64,000 bases of DNA from Epinephelus fuscoguttatus (lineage: Eukaryota > Chordata > Actinopteri > Perciformes > Serranidae): positions 14,831,452 through 14,895,451 of the forward strand of contig NC_064775.1 of the NCBI RefSeq assembly GCF_011397635.1. Reading direction: 5' to 3'. This document shows positions 11,626-22,690 of the stretch, in pieces (within the stretch, counting starts at the first letter, position 1; every line of letters starts with the position of its first letter). The position numbers were made by a program, and so were the translations under genes. The notes beneath the pieces were generated by a model. It was not told the origin of the DNA. It saw nothing but the letters and a program-made list of their open reading frames with translations, and ran no database searches.

Positions 11626-12631
11626 CTGAATGTATTTTTGTATAAAATCTCCAGTAAAGTGATTATTAGTTACCTCAATCTCTCAGTAAATACTCTGCCG
11701 ATCAGTGCAGTTTCAGTCAGCAACACTTCAGACAACAAAGCTGTAACCCCTGGATGTGATTACCAATTATCACAAACCCAAAGCATAAAAAAGAGGCAGT
11801 CCCGGTAAAACCCCTAACACGCAGGAAAATTGGTGCAGACGAGCAAAATTTAAAGGGGGAAAATCTACATTCAACACACAGCCAGTGAAGAAAACAGGGA
11901 CATAATCTGAAGTAAAATGCCTTGAATTAAAGCACAAACTGTCTGCTCAGGGCTCTCAGTGGCCCTGTTACGTAGCACCGAGGCGTCCTTGCCACTGGTG
12001 GGCGGGGCTCCCCAGTGCCTGTCTGAGCAGACGGTGTGTGATGATTATAGGCCCCTGGGGAGATCCAGGGGGTACTCCCTAATTGATTGTCATGAAAGGC
12101 CTTAATTGAATTGAGCAGCATGGTGTAACAACACACCATGCAGTCCGTTTGATGCCTGATGTTAAAAAAACCTCAAGGCAGTGGCTGCAGTGTAAAGTCT
12201 ACACTGAGATTAATGTAGGAAAAGTTTTTACATCGTCTACAACTAATACAGAACTGTGTCATCTTTGACTTTTAGACTGCTATAAGAGGTACTGCAAAAC
12301 CCACTGCAGGATGTCAGTTGAAGTTCATCAGTAATGTATGGTGAGAAACCACGACATCATTATGACAAATACTGCTTTGTCACTTCTTTGAGCAGTTAAA
12401 AGTAATGTGCTTCATCTGTCTTTCAGTGATCTTTAATGAAGTGATACACATCTTATATGTAAGACTGCACTAAATCAACAGTCATTGCACTTACCCTAGG
12501 AATTGTATCATCGTCTTCTGTTTTTTTGTAGCCATTTCATATACTTGTTTTAATTGTGTACATCATTGCACTGGGAAAAAAAGCAATTTTCTCTATCCTT
12601 TGTGCTGTATAAGGAGAGATTGACCATATTC
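11626..12631. other. Gene-free intergenic DNA
   Basis: The stretch 11930-12130 is GC-rich and non-repetitive (for example ggcccctggggagatccagg, cctaattgattgtcatgaaa), so it may be conserved regulatory DNA. The rest is unremarkable. Confidence 0.35.
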
Positions 12632-13801
12632 TATGGGGTCAGATCGGTCTCATAATGAATGAACTCACGCAGGGTTTCTCACGAATACACATGCTCTGGT
12701 TTGCAGTTGTATTTCGGACTCATGCACACGATCTGTTTCGCAAATGCACACGCTCTGCTTCACAAATATTATTTTCAGGCACACTTGTAATATAAATTCA
12801 CAGATCATGCAAATCGCTGAATGTGCGTTTACAAACTGCTTCTCATTTGTGAACCTCTCTACATTTGTGAGAGAACTCTATGTGGTGAATTTTGAGACTC
12901 CCCTGATGTCACAGAACATCACCATTGGCTGATAAATCTGTCAATCAAATTTATGACTGTGATTGACAGATTCATCAATTAATCAGGTGTGTTTGCTTTC
13001 AGCCAATCGTATGGCTCCTTACGTAGGGTGTATTCATAGTTTATGTTCATTCAAACATGTTACTTGGCTAAGCAGAACGCTTCAACTCATTATAATTCAA
13101 TAACATCACATGATTTACAACGAGGGGATAACAAGATAAATGTGTTACTTACAGATTGAGATTGATCCATGTCTCTTCCACCGTTTCAGTCTAGCACATC
13201 TTGATTGAACACTGCAAACAGTAGCTCAGTAGCTCTGCGATTGGTTTAAAAGTGTGGAGAAAATGTAAGGAGCCATACGACTGGCTGAAAGCAAACACAC
13301 CTGATTAACTGATGAATCTGTCAATCACAGTCATAAATTTGATTGACAGATTTATCAGCCAATGGTAACGTTCGTTGACCTGCAACGTCAGGGGAGTCTC
13401 AAAATTCACCACACAGATTTCTCTCACAAATGTAGAGTGGTTCACAAATGAGAAGCAGTTTGTAAATGCACATTCAGCGATTTGCATGATCTGTGAATTT
13501 AAATTTATTTTCAAAATAATATTTGTGAAGCAGAGCATGTGCATTTCTGAATTTATATTACAAGTTTGCATTAAAATTATATTTGTGAACCAGAGCGTGT
13601 GCATTTGCAAAACAGATCGTGTGCATTTCCGAATTTATATTACAAGTTTGCATAAACATTATATTTGTGAACCAGAGCGTGTGCATTGCTAAACAGATCG
13701 TGTGCATTAGTGAGTCCGAAATACAACTGTGAACCAGAGCATGTGCATTCGTGAAAAACCCTGCGTGAGTTCATTCATTATGAGACTGATCTGACCCCAT
13801 A
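12632..13801. mobile_element. Long-TIR DNA element with 6-bp target duplication
   Basis: Starts tatggggtcagatcggtctc (12632) and ends with the inverse (…ctgaccccata, 13801). The arms are near-inverse copies for roughly 400-490 bp: left 12632 to about 13022, right about 13268 to 13801. The flanks are perfect 6-bp repeats atattc (12626-12631 and 13802-13807). The right arm is longer because about 80 bp (about 13549-13629) is tandemly duplicated (about 13630-13710; both copies carry aatttatattacaagtttgc). No transposase is present. The paired open frames at 12744-12932 (+) and 13305-13610 (-) arise from the two arms. The superfamily is not assigned. Confidence 0.85.
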
Positions 13802-14735
13802 ATATTCGTGGCTTTTGGGGGGACCCAGGGCACATGTTCCCTAAAGTATTTAGAACATGTAATGTCTCCCCTCCAATAAAAACATGACATGAGCAGAGGG
13901 CTATTATTTTTGACTAAATTAAATACATTTCCACCATAAATCGATGCAAAAAATGGCAAAAATTGATGCTTAAAAGTGGACTTCCAAACTCCAATTTTAT
14001 ATGTGCCCTGCCCCCAGTGTTGAAACGCAGCCTACACCCTTGAGACTGACAATATATTTTACTTAGGCCCAAGCACGCTTGTCAGCGCACAACAAAAAGC
14101 TAAATCTTTTAAGGAAAACAAAGAAGTTAAATAACAAAATGTACAAAGTGTTATTTCTGTAGAAATAACACGGTGGCAAGCAGAGCTGAGAGTCGTCCTA
14201 TATGCATATTCTAAGATTAAATTTTGCACTTTGCACTTCTGATGATATTAAATAACAAGTGGTAAAATTTGGACTCAGTTATGTTGGGGTCTGGTGAAAG
14301 CTGCAAAGTCGATGCCAGTGTATATAAAGTTTCTTTTTCCCATGTTTAGATTTTGTCTTGCACTTAATTCTGTTTTTAGTCTTGTTTAATTTGATCTGTG
14401 TAATTACCTTTTATTCATTCAGTCATCAGTGTTCTTCAGTGACTTTGTAACTCTAACCCTGAGTAAACTCCCCCCCCCCAATTCAGCTTTTAAAGTTTTA
14501 GAGCTAGAGATAGACAGACACAAACTGTGAACAACTCTCTGGTTTGTTTTCCCTTTTTAAATGTTTTGAAATATAAACAGTGGCTGATAAAGAGAGAAAA
14601 GACTTTTCAGACAGCAGCAGAGTGATGGAGTGAGTCAGACAGAGCAGCGAGGCTCCCTCAGCACCAATAGGTCTGCTTTTGGAGAGAGAAGGGGGAGGGA
14701 AGGGGAGGAGGGGGCCCTCGGATTAAGAGGCTGAA
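13802..14735. other. Gene-free AT-rich interval
   Basis: No exon, repeat family or regulatory cluster is clear. A C-homopolymer lies at about 14470-14479, and purine-rich sequence begins at about 14620. Confidence 0.4.
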
Positions 14736-14739
14736 AAAT

Positions 14740-14990
14740 GGTTAAAACGTGTCAACGTGTAATTGCACGATAAGGCCCCCTCGCGAGGAATCCGTTGGCC
14801 CCGTTGCTATTTTCTATGGCGTCCCGGCTAATCTCCTCGCGCCACATTCGGTCTTGTGCAATCGGTCCCCCGTAATCTCCCATGACAGAACCGGGTCCAA
14901 CGTCGGAGGTGAGGGTTTTTATAGGAGGAGAGGGAGGGAAATATGCGAAGGCGTGATAAACTGATGCCGATTAGCCACGTTTAGGACACC
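14740..14990. promoter_or_regulatory. Putative conserved noncoding element (CpG-rich, 3.7 kb past the sox1 stop)
   Basis: A non-repetitive 250-base island that is much richer in CpG than its surroundings (for example ccctcgcgagg, ctcctcgcgcca, caacgtcgg), with homeodomain-type TAAT words (gctaatctcc, cgtaatctcc), and no open frame with coding character. Position and composition fit a distal sox1 enhancer; this is inference. Confidence 0.45.
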
Positions 14991-15860
14991 GGGAGCACGC
15001 GGGATGGGGAGGGGGGTGCACAGGGTTATGGAGTGGGAAGTGCCAGAGCAGCGGTGTCCAAGCATGTGCCAAGCACAACATGAGGGGAGGATGAAAAGTT
15101 GCAGACACATGTGTGGATGGGTCCAACCCCCAGCCTGAGTGACGGGAGCATCCTGGGCCACTGAGCTTTAATTCTGACTGATCAGTCCCAAATATCTTAG
15201 TACAAACACTGAGTCTTGCCTTAAAGTGCTCCACATATTCCTCATTTGCATAAGTTTCTTCCTACCTGAGCTGCAGCGAGGCCTGATGTCATGTGGTGTG
15301 ATAATTTGATTCATCACACTTCTCAGATTATAATATCTTTTCATGGATTTGATATTTGGTGTATTTGGAGGGAAATCTCTCGACATACCTTGAGCTTTAG
15401 TGAACTGATGCTCCTCACAGTAGCTGTACAGTAAACGCTTTTTGTGGCAAAATCCGTCCATTTTTGATCCTCCAGTTTTGAATCATGAAGACTAAAAAAG
15501 TCCAACTCAAGCAATATTTAAAGGCATTCATTTAATATTAATCACCTTTTCACTTGTAATGAGTGACAACTAAACAGTCGAGTGCCTTTTTCTTTTAAAT
15601 TCCCTTTGATCCCTCAATAAACTTAAGGATATAGATGCTCCAAAAACCTTAAAAATGAAGAGAGGTGATGCGTTCTCTTCGACACACAGACACTTATGTG
15701 TTTTACTTGTAGGTTTCTTAGCTTTTTGTAACGTAGATGACTGGCACCCGTTTTAATTGTATTTTCAGCGATACAAATATCGCCTGACACTCTTTAGTGT
15801 CAGTTTATGTGTCTTGAAGTCTGCACAACAAATCTTTGACAGCCTTTCAATCTTGCCGTA
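14991..15860. other. Intergenic DNA
   Basis: Mixed composition with small frames on both strands; no gene, repeat family or motif cluster could be supported. Confidence 0.35.
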
Positions 15861-15864
15861 CATT

Positions 15865-16000
15865 TCCTTCACATCAATTAATCAAGTATCGATCACTGTA
15901 AATGTGGAATTCATGTAGGGATTAATAAGCAGCCATGGATACTGATTGCCACTGAAGTTGCTCTTTAAATGATCCCTGTCCTGTTAGCTCAGGAGATATA
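15865..16000. promoter_or_regulatory. Putative conserved noncoding element
   Basis: Non-repetitive stretch with homeodomain-like words (atcaattaatcaagtatcgatc, gggattaataagcagccatg) and gctctttaaatgatccctg. It lies 2.7 kb beyond the sox1 stop. Enhancer status is inferred. Confidence 0.35.
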
Positions 16001-16339
16001 TATATTAATGTGTGGAAAAAACAATGACAAAACAATAATTAACATTTATTAATTATCAGTCATGCAGTAGTAAAATGCAGTTAAAAAGGTGGTGAAATGT
16101 GTCTTTTTTAAACAACCTCCACAAATTACAAAAACATATTTATGGATTATTTCTTTAAAATGACCCCATCCTCAGAACTGTACAGGTTTGTTGGCTTTAA
16201 TTTAAATGTATATGTTATATTTTTATGTATTAAGGGAGTATCAATCCAACTTTTAAGAGCAAAAACAATCCCCAAAAATAAAAGCAATCTGAATTTAACT
16301 ACAATAAATCCAACAGGGATCATTCAGGGCTAATAAATA

Positions 16340-16900
16340 CCTTCAGTTTAAACAGCTGACATCCATGGAAACAGCTTTATTATATGTGATTTGCATCCAC
16401 GTTGCCCTCTTGTTTTTAAGTCCAGACCCGAGTGGGAATTAGTCTGATAAAACCAGGGGTGTTGTTTGCCGGGCTTTTTGTTAGGGGTGACCCCCGGGCT
16501 GCCCCAGCTTACACCAGGACTAATCCCCATTCTCCTCCAACACAAAAACCTCCTTTCCTCACCTTCCTCCTCCTCCTCCTCTCATTCATTCCTCCCTCCT
16601 TGCCTCATCCCACCCCAGGGCCTCCAGTGATTCAGCCATCAAATTTAAAGAAGGAAATAATTTAACAACCAGGAGACTTGCACACACATAGGTGCAGGCG
16701 TTTGATGCTGAGGGAGAGGAACGGGGCAGGGTTGGAGGACCTGTGAGGTGGAGGTACAGTTGAAGTGGGCCCAGTCGAGGCCAGCTGAAGAATTAGTGGT
16801 TCATTGACCGGCGGATACTGATGTTGACGGATTTACTTTTGCTTGAGATCTAAATCACTGAGGTCATGACCCTGAGGCAGGTAAATAAAAAAGAAACTCA
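16340..16900. promoter_or_regulatory. Putative conserved noncoding block
   Basis: Two adjoining repeat-free islands. The part 16355-16530 has gattagtcc/attagtctgat words and a G/C-rich core. The part 16620-16870 has ggttcattgaccggcggat and gaccctgaggcagg. No coding frame extends through them. Together they look like regulatory DNA 1.8-2.4 kb downstream of sox1. The DNA at 16901-18149 is AT-rich, possibly an extended sox1 3' region, with a (TTA)n patch at 17834-17864. Confidence 0.4.
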
Positions 16901-18149
16901 CTGGCCTGTGAGTGCACTAATATACAGACAGACCCATAACATCAACATGTGGAAGTGGATCTGAAGTAAATTTCAGATGATGCATGATCAAGTTGATGAA
17001 TAATTGTGCTAGAATTTCTGCAAAAATAAGTTAACTGTGATAAGACGACACAGAGGCCTTCTTATCACGTAGATGATTCCATATTTGCAGCTGGCTCATA
17101 GAAAAGGCTATTTAGCTTTTGAAAGAAAAATCTTCAATACATTATCACTTTTGCAAGAATGCAAGAAACAGAGAGAGAAACAGGAATTCAATATATAACA
17201 AAACATAATTCATGAAAATGGAATTTATCCCTGTTATCAGTTTTGTTTCTTGTTTCCTTCTTCTTTGTTGCATGTGGCATTAATGAATAATAACCACGAG
17301 AGTGTAGATTTAAAATGTGGCCCCATTTTATGCAAAAATTCGGACATTATTAGGCATATATTTTCTAGCTTCCTCTCTCTGTGGAGAAAATCCTCAGCCA
17401 ACAAGTGTTAGGACAGGCTGTCAGATAAACTGAATGTATTAATCTTATATCTGATAAACATAATTCTGCAATTACAGATATCATGGATATTGTGGACAGA
17501 AAACTTAAATATAAATATCAAAAACAAAAAATAATTACAGGAAAAAATGTAGTCTGTTTCATATACTTTTTCCCAATTAAAAGACCATATTCTTACACAT
17601 CACCCATTCTGATGTCCAACGTGAATTTATGTTGATGAAATGCCTATTATTAAGATTTATGCAAACTAAAAAGAGGGTAATTAGAGGGTTTAACATTTTT
17701 TTCCATTAGGGGAAAAAAGATAAATATAATGTTTCAGTTAGGCTATTTTTAATTCTAGGAGAAATAATTAATTAAGAGCCTGACCGATAAATAAAAAGGG
17801 CATCACCTAGAAAACATATCTGCCTGTAATGTTCTTATTATTATTACTGTTATTATTATTATTTGTCATTTACAATTTGACCAGATTTTTTGCTACGATT
17901 TCATTTAACCCGCATGATGCAATAAGCTTGTCAGTATTTTTAAATATATTTTAGAAATGTATTAAATGTACACAACTATCGGAAGTACAGTTTCCATGAG
18001 CCTTTTAAACCACCTGCAAATATAAAACAAACCTACAAACCTCACACTTTTAATGTGTTAAACTCAGCGCAAAAATTGTTTGAACCCGAAAAAGAAGCTT
18101 GGTATATTGTAAATTATGTACACTTGCATTAAAGCGTTTTCAGTAGGCC

Positions 18150-18693
18150 TATTTATTCACAATTTACAAGATTTTACAACAACAAAAACAAATTCAAATT
18201 ACACCGACTGACTCACATGTTTACAAGCATTAAAACTGGAAATCAATTTAAATTGCAGCCTAGAAACTTTTTTTTTTTTTTTTAAACACATCTTCCACAC
18301 CGCCCTCCATTTATTATACGGTTCCCTCTTTAAACAGGTTTTCAGGATCCCTCAAACACACCGCTGGTGCCTTTTAATTCCACAGAAAAAGTCGGAAAAA
18401 AATAACCTTCAAAATGCACCAGCCTTCACGGATTATAATTTAAATCGTGTCAAAACTTGGCATGCTCTGTTCCAGAGAGCAAAAGTAAATCGGATGCGCC
18501 TTCCTTTAGCTCGGACAGACATAAATCCATCACTGAGAGAAAATAAAAATAACAATAAAAAAGTTTGTTCAAAGTGATTGCATTTTTATGGCTATAACCG
18601 CCTATAATTTACAATTCATCAGCAGCCTGCGCCCACATCTAAGTTTTTAAATATTTGGTTGTGGTTTGTAGTGCTTATAGTACATTTAGAGAT
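18150..18693 (-). other. sox1: sox1 3' untranslated region with candidate poly(A) signals
   Basis: AT-rich sequence following the sox1 stop. On the minus strand an ATTAAA lies at 18378-18373 and AATAAA at 18315-18310 and 18157-18152, about 320, 380 and 540 bases after the stop. SoxB1 messages often have long 3' ends, so a more distal end is also possible. Which signal is used cannot be told from sequence. Confidence 0.5.
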
Positions 18694-19758
18694 TTAAATA
18701 TGAGTCAGGGGAACCGTCCCGTTTACCGGAGTGGAGCCGCTGCTCTGGTAGTGCTGCGGGTGGAGCACGTGCAGTCTGCTATGAACGGGGGACTCCCCCG
18801 CCGCCTCTCCGGTCGGCAGATACATGCTGATCATGTCCCGCAGGTCCCCCGTAGGGCACGGCGGTGGTGCGCGTGCGGTGGAAACCGGGGGGCTCACGCT
18901 AGGCTCAGATTTCACAAGGGACCCCAAAGTCCCTCCGATCGCTCCGGACACTGGGGAGACACCGGAGCTTTGGTGCTGGTGAGTGTAGCCGGTGATCCCG
19001 CCGTAGCCCGGCGGAGAAGCGCTCATGTAGCTCTGAGAGTTTGAGATGGGGCTGTAAGATAAGGCGCTCATGTCATACCGGTGCACGGGCTGCGGGTTGT
19101 GCGGGTGGTGATGCGGGTGGTGATGCGGGTGCGGGTGGTGCGGGTGAGCTCCGGTGCCTGGGTGTTGCGTGTACGCCAGCTGCGCCTCCTGCATCATCGC
19201 GTGAGCAGCCGCCGCTGCAGCAGCCACCTGGCCCGAGTATGTGCCGTTTGCCCAGCCGTTCACGTGCGTGGCGTAGCCCGCATTTGCCCCCGCGTGCCCC
19301 CCACCAGGGCTCTCCAGCCGCTGCCCGCCGCCCATCCCTACACCCGCAGGTGAGCCGAGGAGCCCGCCGGCCAGAGAGTACTTGTCCTTCTTCAGCAGCG
19401 TCTTGGTCTTCCTCCGCGGCCGGTACTTGTAGTCCGGGTGTTCCTTCATGTGCATGGCCCGGAGCCGCTTCGCCTCATCGATGAATGGTCTCTTCTCCGC
19501 CTCGGTCATCACCTTCCACTCTGCACCCAGCCGCTTGCTGATCTCCGAGTTGTGCATCTTGGGGTTCTCCTGTGCCATTTTCCTCCGCTGGCCCCGGGAC
19601 CACACCATGAAGGCGTTCATGGGTCTCTTGATTCTGTCCTGGGGGACCTTACCGCCGGGCCCCCCGCCTCCTCCTCCCGCGTGTCCCCCCGGGTTGGATG
19701 GGTTGGTCTGGGGCACCACGGGGGAATGTAAGTCCGTTTCCATCATGATGCTGTACAT
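18694..19758 (-). CDS. sox1: Transcription factor Sox1 (SoxB1 HMG-box protein), single exon
   Basis: Intronless 354-residue reading frame from ATG (19758-19756) to TAA (18696-18694). In known SoxB1 proteins the HMG box binds and bends DNA at ACAAT-type sites, partners POU factors, and keeps neural progenitors undifferentiated; it acts in the nucleus. Seen here: the start [13 protein letters not shown], a Gly-rich linker (24-36), an HMG box at about 41-119 with [18 protein letters not shown], then the SoxB tail [14 protein letters not shown] (121-134), a short poly-Ala run (179-185), a His/Pro tract (205-220), [17 protein letters not shown] (226-242), a VKSE sumoylation-type motif (282-285) and the terminus [17 protein letters not shown] plus [15 protein letters not shown] fits Sox1 rather than Sox2 or Sox3. 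Human SOX1 is longer (391), mainly through larger Gly and Ala runs. Teleosts carry sox1a and sox1b; I cannot tell which this is. No break or missing residue is visible. Confidence 0.97.
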   Translation of the reverse strand: MYSIMMETDLHSPVVPQTNPSNPGGHAGGGGGGPGGKVPQDRIKRPMNAFMVWSRGQRRKMAQENPKMHNSEISKRLGAEWKVMTEAEKRPFIDEAKRLRAMHMKEHPDYKYRPRRKTKTLLKKDKYSLAGGLLGSPAGVGMGGGQRLESPGGGHAGANAGYATHVNGWANGTYSGQVAAAAAAAHAMMQEAQLAYTQHPGTGAHPHHPHPHHHPHHHPHNPQPVHRYDMSALSYSPISNSQSYMSASPPGYGGITGYTHQHQSSGVSPVSGAIGGTLGSLVKSEPSVSPPVSTARAPPPCPTGDLRDMISMYLPTGEAAGESPVHSRLHVLHPQHYQSSGSTPVNGTVPLTHI

Positions 19759-20160
19759 TCACCTCGTCTTTGTAGGACAACACTTCTCAGTCAAACACAC
19801 AGAAACATTCAGGCTGGCCCGCGCGCAGCTAAACCTCCGAGGAAGAGACAGACGAAGAGTGAAAGACACGGAGGGAGATGAAAAGGTGCTCAGGATGAAA
19901 TCCACTCAGAGGTAAACTTGCTCCTCACTTCCCCTTTTCGCCTTTTTTTCCTGTCATCCGCGAGCGCAGCGAAGAATAGAAACCAGTTGTTTGAGCTTAC
20001 TTTGGTTGAAGCTGTACTGGGAAAAGTTACCAGAGCGTGCCCGGGCCGCGCGCTTTGACAGCAGCTAAATGAGCGAGAGACGGCCAATGGAGAGGCTCGA
20101 GTGGAGACGTGATTTGCATGCTCGAGGTTCTGGTGACGTCGGAGCGCGAGACCTAAAAAT
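19759..20160 (-). promoter_or_regulatory. sox1: sox1 5' leader and proximal promoter, CpG-rich
   Basis: GC- and CpG-rich DNA directly upstream of the sox1 start. Seen: a CCAAT box (read CCAAT on the plus strand near 20084-20088), a perfect POU octamer ATGCAAAT on the minus strand (20112-20119), and a CRE-like TGACGTC at 20134-20140. The three sit within about 60 bases, as in a compact core promoter. No strong TATA box is seen, so the start site is probably near 20000-20080 and the leader about 250-330 bases, uninterrupted to the ATG. SoxB1 genes are known to be co-regulated by POU factors through octamers; that this octamer acts so here is inference. Confidence 0.6.
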
Positions 20161-20690
20161 TACTCCCTCTGTCATCTGTTTTGCGTGTGTAGCTGGTGTG
20201 TGTGGCAAAAAAAAACACACACATCATGTAAACAGTTTAATTCCCATAATTTTGCGCATGTCCTACACAGAGTCTGTGCGCTCTGATATTTCACTGCAAA
20301 GAAAATATAAGTTTAATGAGAACGACATTGGCTCCAGCGCAACAACAGATATGTTACAAGTAAGATGAATTTAATCAAAATAAAGTAAATATGGAAGCTG
20401 TTGAAAAAAGCAGAATGATTCATCAGAGCTTTAATAATCCTATCATCTTCATCATCACAACTACAAGCACAAATGTTCCCAACTGGGTACACAATATTTA
20501 CATTTAAAATAGGCTGTTCTCTATATTCACAATGTACGGGAGCTAATTTAGGGGCATAACTACAAACACTCAAGTAGCCTTTTAAGCTCATTACCTAATC
20601 AGAAATAGGGTATATAATTTATAGATATAATTATCTGTGGGGAAAGGACTATGTATTTAAAAAAAAATTCTCCCTGGTTTTTGTCAAACT
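20161..20690. other. AT-rich sox1 upstream DNA
   Basis: No recognisable element beyond the promoter; small open frames on both strands are not convincing. Confidence 0.4.
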
Positions 20691-21080
20691 AAGGGCTCCA
20701 CCGCCTCCTATTCAGAGCCACAGGTGCTTTTCTGTTGTGCCCGTTGCTAGGAAACAGGTGACTGACGCCCGGAGCACGTGCCATTCAAAGCGCCCCTTTT
20801 GTTTGTTTCACCAAAGCTGAGGGAGAGCACGAGAGAAAGAGGGAGAGATTTAACCCCTCCTAGAAAAACTACTGTAATCCTATCATAAATGTTAGAAATA
20901 TATATGTTGTTCATGATAACGTTTTAATAATGTAATGAAATATGATGTGGGCGCCATAAACCTGCAGCTGCGGGCCTGCTGCAGGAGGCCTGAGACCGCT
21001 TACATGCTCCTGTTCTGATAATAAGGATCAAGGACAATTCTGCCAAGCAGTTCTCCTGAAAGATATAATTTTATTGAGTC
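20690..21080. promoter_or_regulatory. Putative sox1 upstream enhancer with RFX-type X-box
   Basis: Non-repetitive island about 0.95-1.3 kb upstream of the sox1 start. It contains gttgctaggaaac (20742-20754), one change from an RFX X-box half-pair, E-boxes (caggtg at 20755-20760, cacgtg at 20775-20780) and cccttttgtttgtttca (Sox/Fox-like). At 20960-21060 there is a further unique stretch (gataataaggatcaaggacaattctgcc) with an ACAAT Sox word. Function is inferred. Confidence 0.4.
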
Positions 21081-22460
21081 TGGAAAGGAGAGTGTGCCAT
21101 TGTCAAAAAATACCTGTGTTATTAAACTGTTAAATTATATTAAATCTATTTCTATTCCTGCGTCTGATACTCCTACTGCCAATAATATTAATATTACTAA
21201 TACACATAGACCGAAATTCCCAAGAGCTTTTTGTCCACAACATTCAGATATTCAGTTTACAATCATACAAAACAAAGGGACCCAGACAAACTGAACACTT
21301 GAGTATCTAAAACCAGCAAATATTTCGTGTTTTGCTCAAGAAATAATTCAGAAAATTCATCCATCATCACAGTAGTCCCTGATTATTATTTTTGTTGACC
21401 CACTAATCATTGCACCTTGTTATTTTACAGTTGCTCTGTTGAAATGTTTTAATTTCTTTGCATTTGGCTCTAATGAAAAGAAAGGAAGAGATATATATTT
21501 GATTTAACGTTGCGATTTGTCATTTGGTATTCCAGTCTCCTCCTGCTTCACTGGCTTCCCGTCATGTGAAGGATCTTTTCAGCCCTCTGGGATTATGCTC
21601 CCAAGTGGCATCTGTCAGGTGCGGCCCGCCTCTCAGCGAGCTGTAAACTATATTGGCATGCTGGCATGGCTGGATTTTCCTCTCGCTCCCTTGTACCAGT
21701 CGGCTATAGTGCTGCTAAGTGGCTTGTATGATCTGTTTTACTCACAATCTCCTCTCTTTCTGCCTTTTTGCATCCGGCACAGAAACACATGGACACACAG
21801 AGACAAGCACATTGTATCTCTGAAATGTACAACATATCATGAAAATTTAGCTGTTAGTCCTTTAGGTGGAAATCAAATCAGCGAATGGACAGAAATATTT
21901 GACATTGACTAAATAATAATGTCTTGTCCGTGAGCACACTTTGCTCAGTGTTCTAATGTGCTGTCTATTCATCTATTGATTCATGTGCCGAGACTTTGTG
22001 GCATTGTGAGTCTTATTGAATTTACTCTCAGTCTTGAGGCATTTTATAGATTACTGAATTAACAGCTGATATGGAGAATTAAGATTTTCAGGGACATTCA
22101 GATTCAGATCATTTACAACACTGTCTCGGACATGTTGACCTTTGAGAGTCGACGCCTGTGTGTTGGCTTTGTTTGATAAGTGAACAGAAAGAAGGACACC
22201 ACCATCATCGGCTCTGTCACATCATAGCTCTTTGTATTTTATTGTTTTCTCGGTTCATGTGCGATGCTTTTTGCCGTGCTGATTTACTTCAGCTGAATTA
22301 CACTGCTGAGGAAATGAGGGTCTCAAATGGCTCCTGATGAGCTGAGTGTAGTGGACCTATTTGTGAATTTTGACCACCAGGTGGTTCATACAAACCTTTG
22401 CACTTGTGTCTTGACCAACTTTACAATGTTTAAGAGTGACGATGGCATAATCTTATATAA
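21081..22460. promoter_or_regulatory. Upstream sox1 region with several putative conserved islands
   Basis: Islands without repeat character lie at 21520-21760 (tatgctcccaagtggcatctg, ctgtaaactatattggcatg, ctgctaagtggcttgtatga), 21960-22090 (tctattgattcatgtgccga) and 22190-22360 (cggttcatgtgcgatgcttt, tgatttacttcagctgaatt). The 131-residue open frame at 21517-21912 crosses the first island but has no family features. These are candidate enhancers; no direct proof is in the sequence. Confidence 0.4.
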
Positions 22461-22462
22461 GT

Positions 22463-22690
22463 GATAATGGTTAATGATCATTTTCATTGTTGATTATTTT
22501 ATTGATTAGTTGTTTGGTCTATAAAATATAATGGTAATTTTCTGTTATAGAGGAGCAAAGAAACCAGAAATTATTCACATTTAAGAAGCTGAAATCAGAG
22601 AATTTTGACTTTTTTTTTTCTTAAAAAATGACTCAAACCAAATAATTGATTGTCAGATAGTTGGTGATTAATTTAATAGTTGACAACCAG
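22463..22690 (+). mobile_element. hAT-type MITE, decayed copy
   Basis: Terminal words built from gattgattagttg / aattaatagttgacaac. The interior reads gaggagcaaagaaaccagaa and aagaagctgaaatcagagaa. The same family in the same orientation is at 53601-53862. The ends are worn, so boundaries are approximate. Confidence 0.7.

Noticed and set aside
12744..13610. Matching open frames on both strands (…NSQIMQIAECAFTNCFSFVN…)
   Set aside because: Same situation: the two arms of the long-TIR element.
18655..19915. Several plus-strand open frames (90-155 residues) opposite and beside sox1
   Set aside because: Shadows of the GC-rich sox1 coding strand and its leader; Arg/Ala/Pro-rich with no family features.
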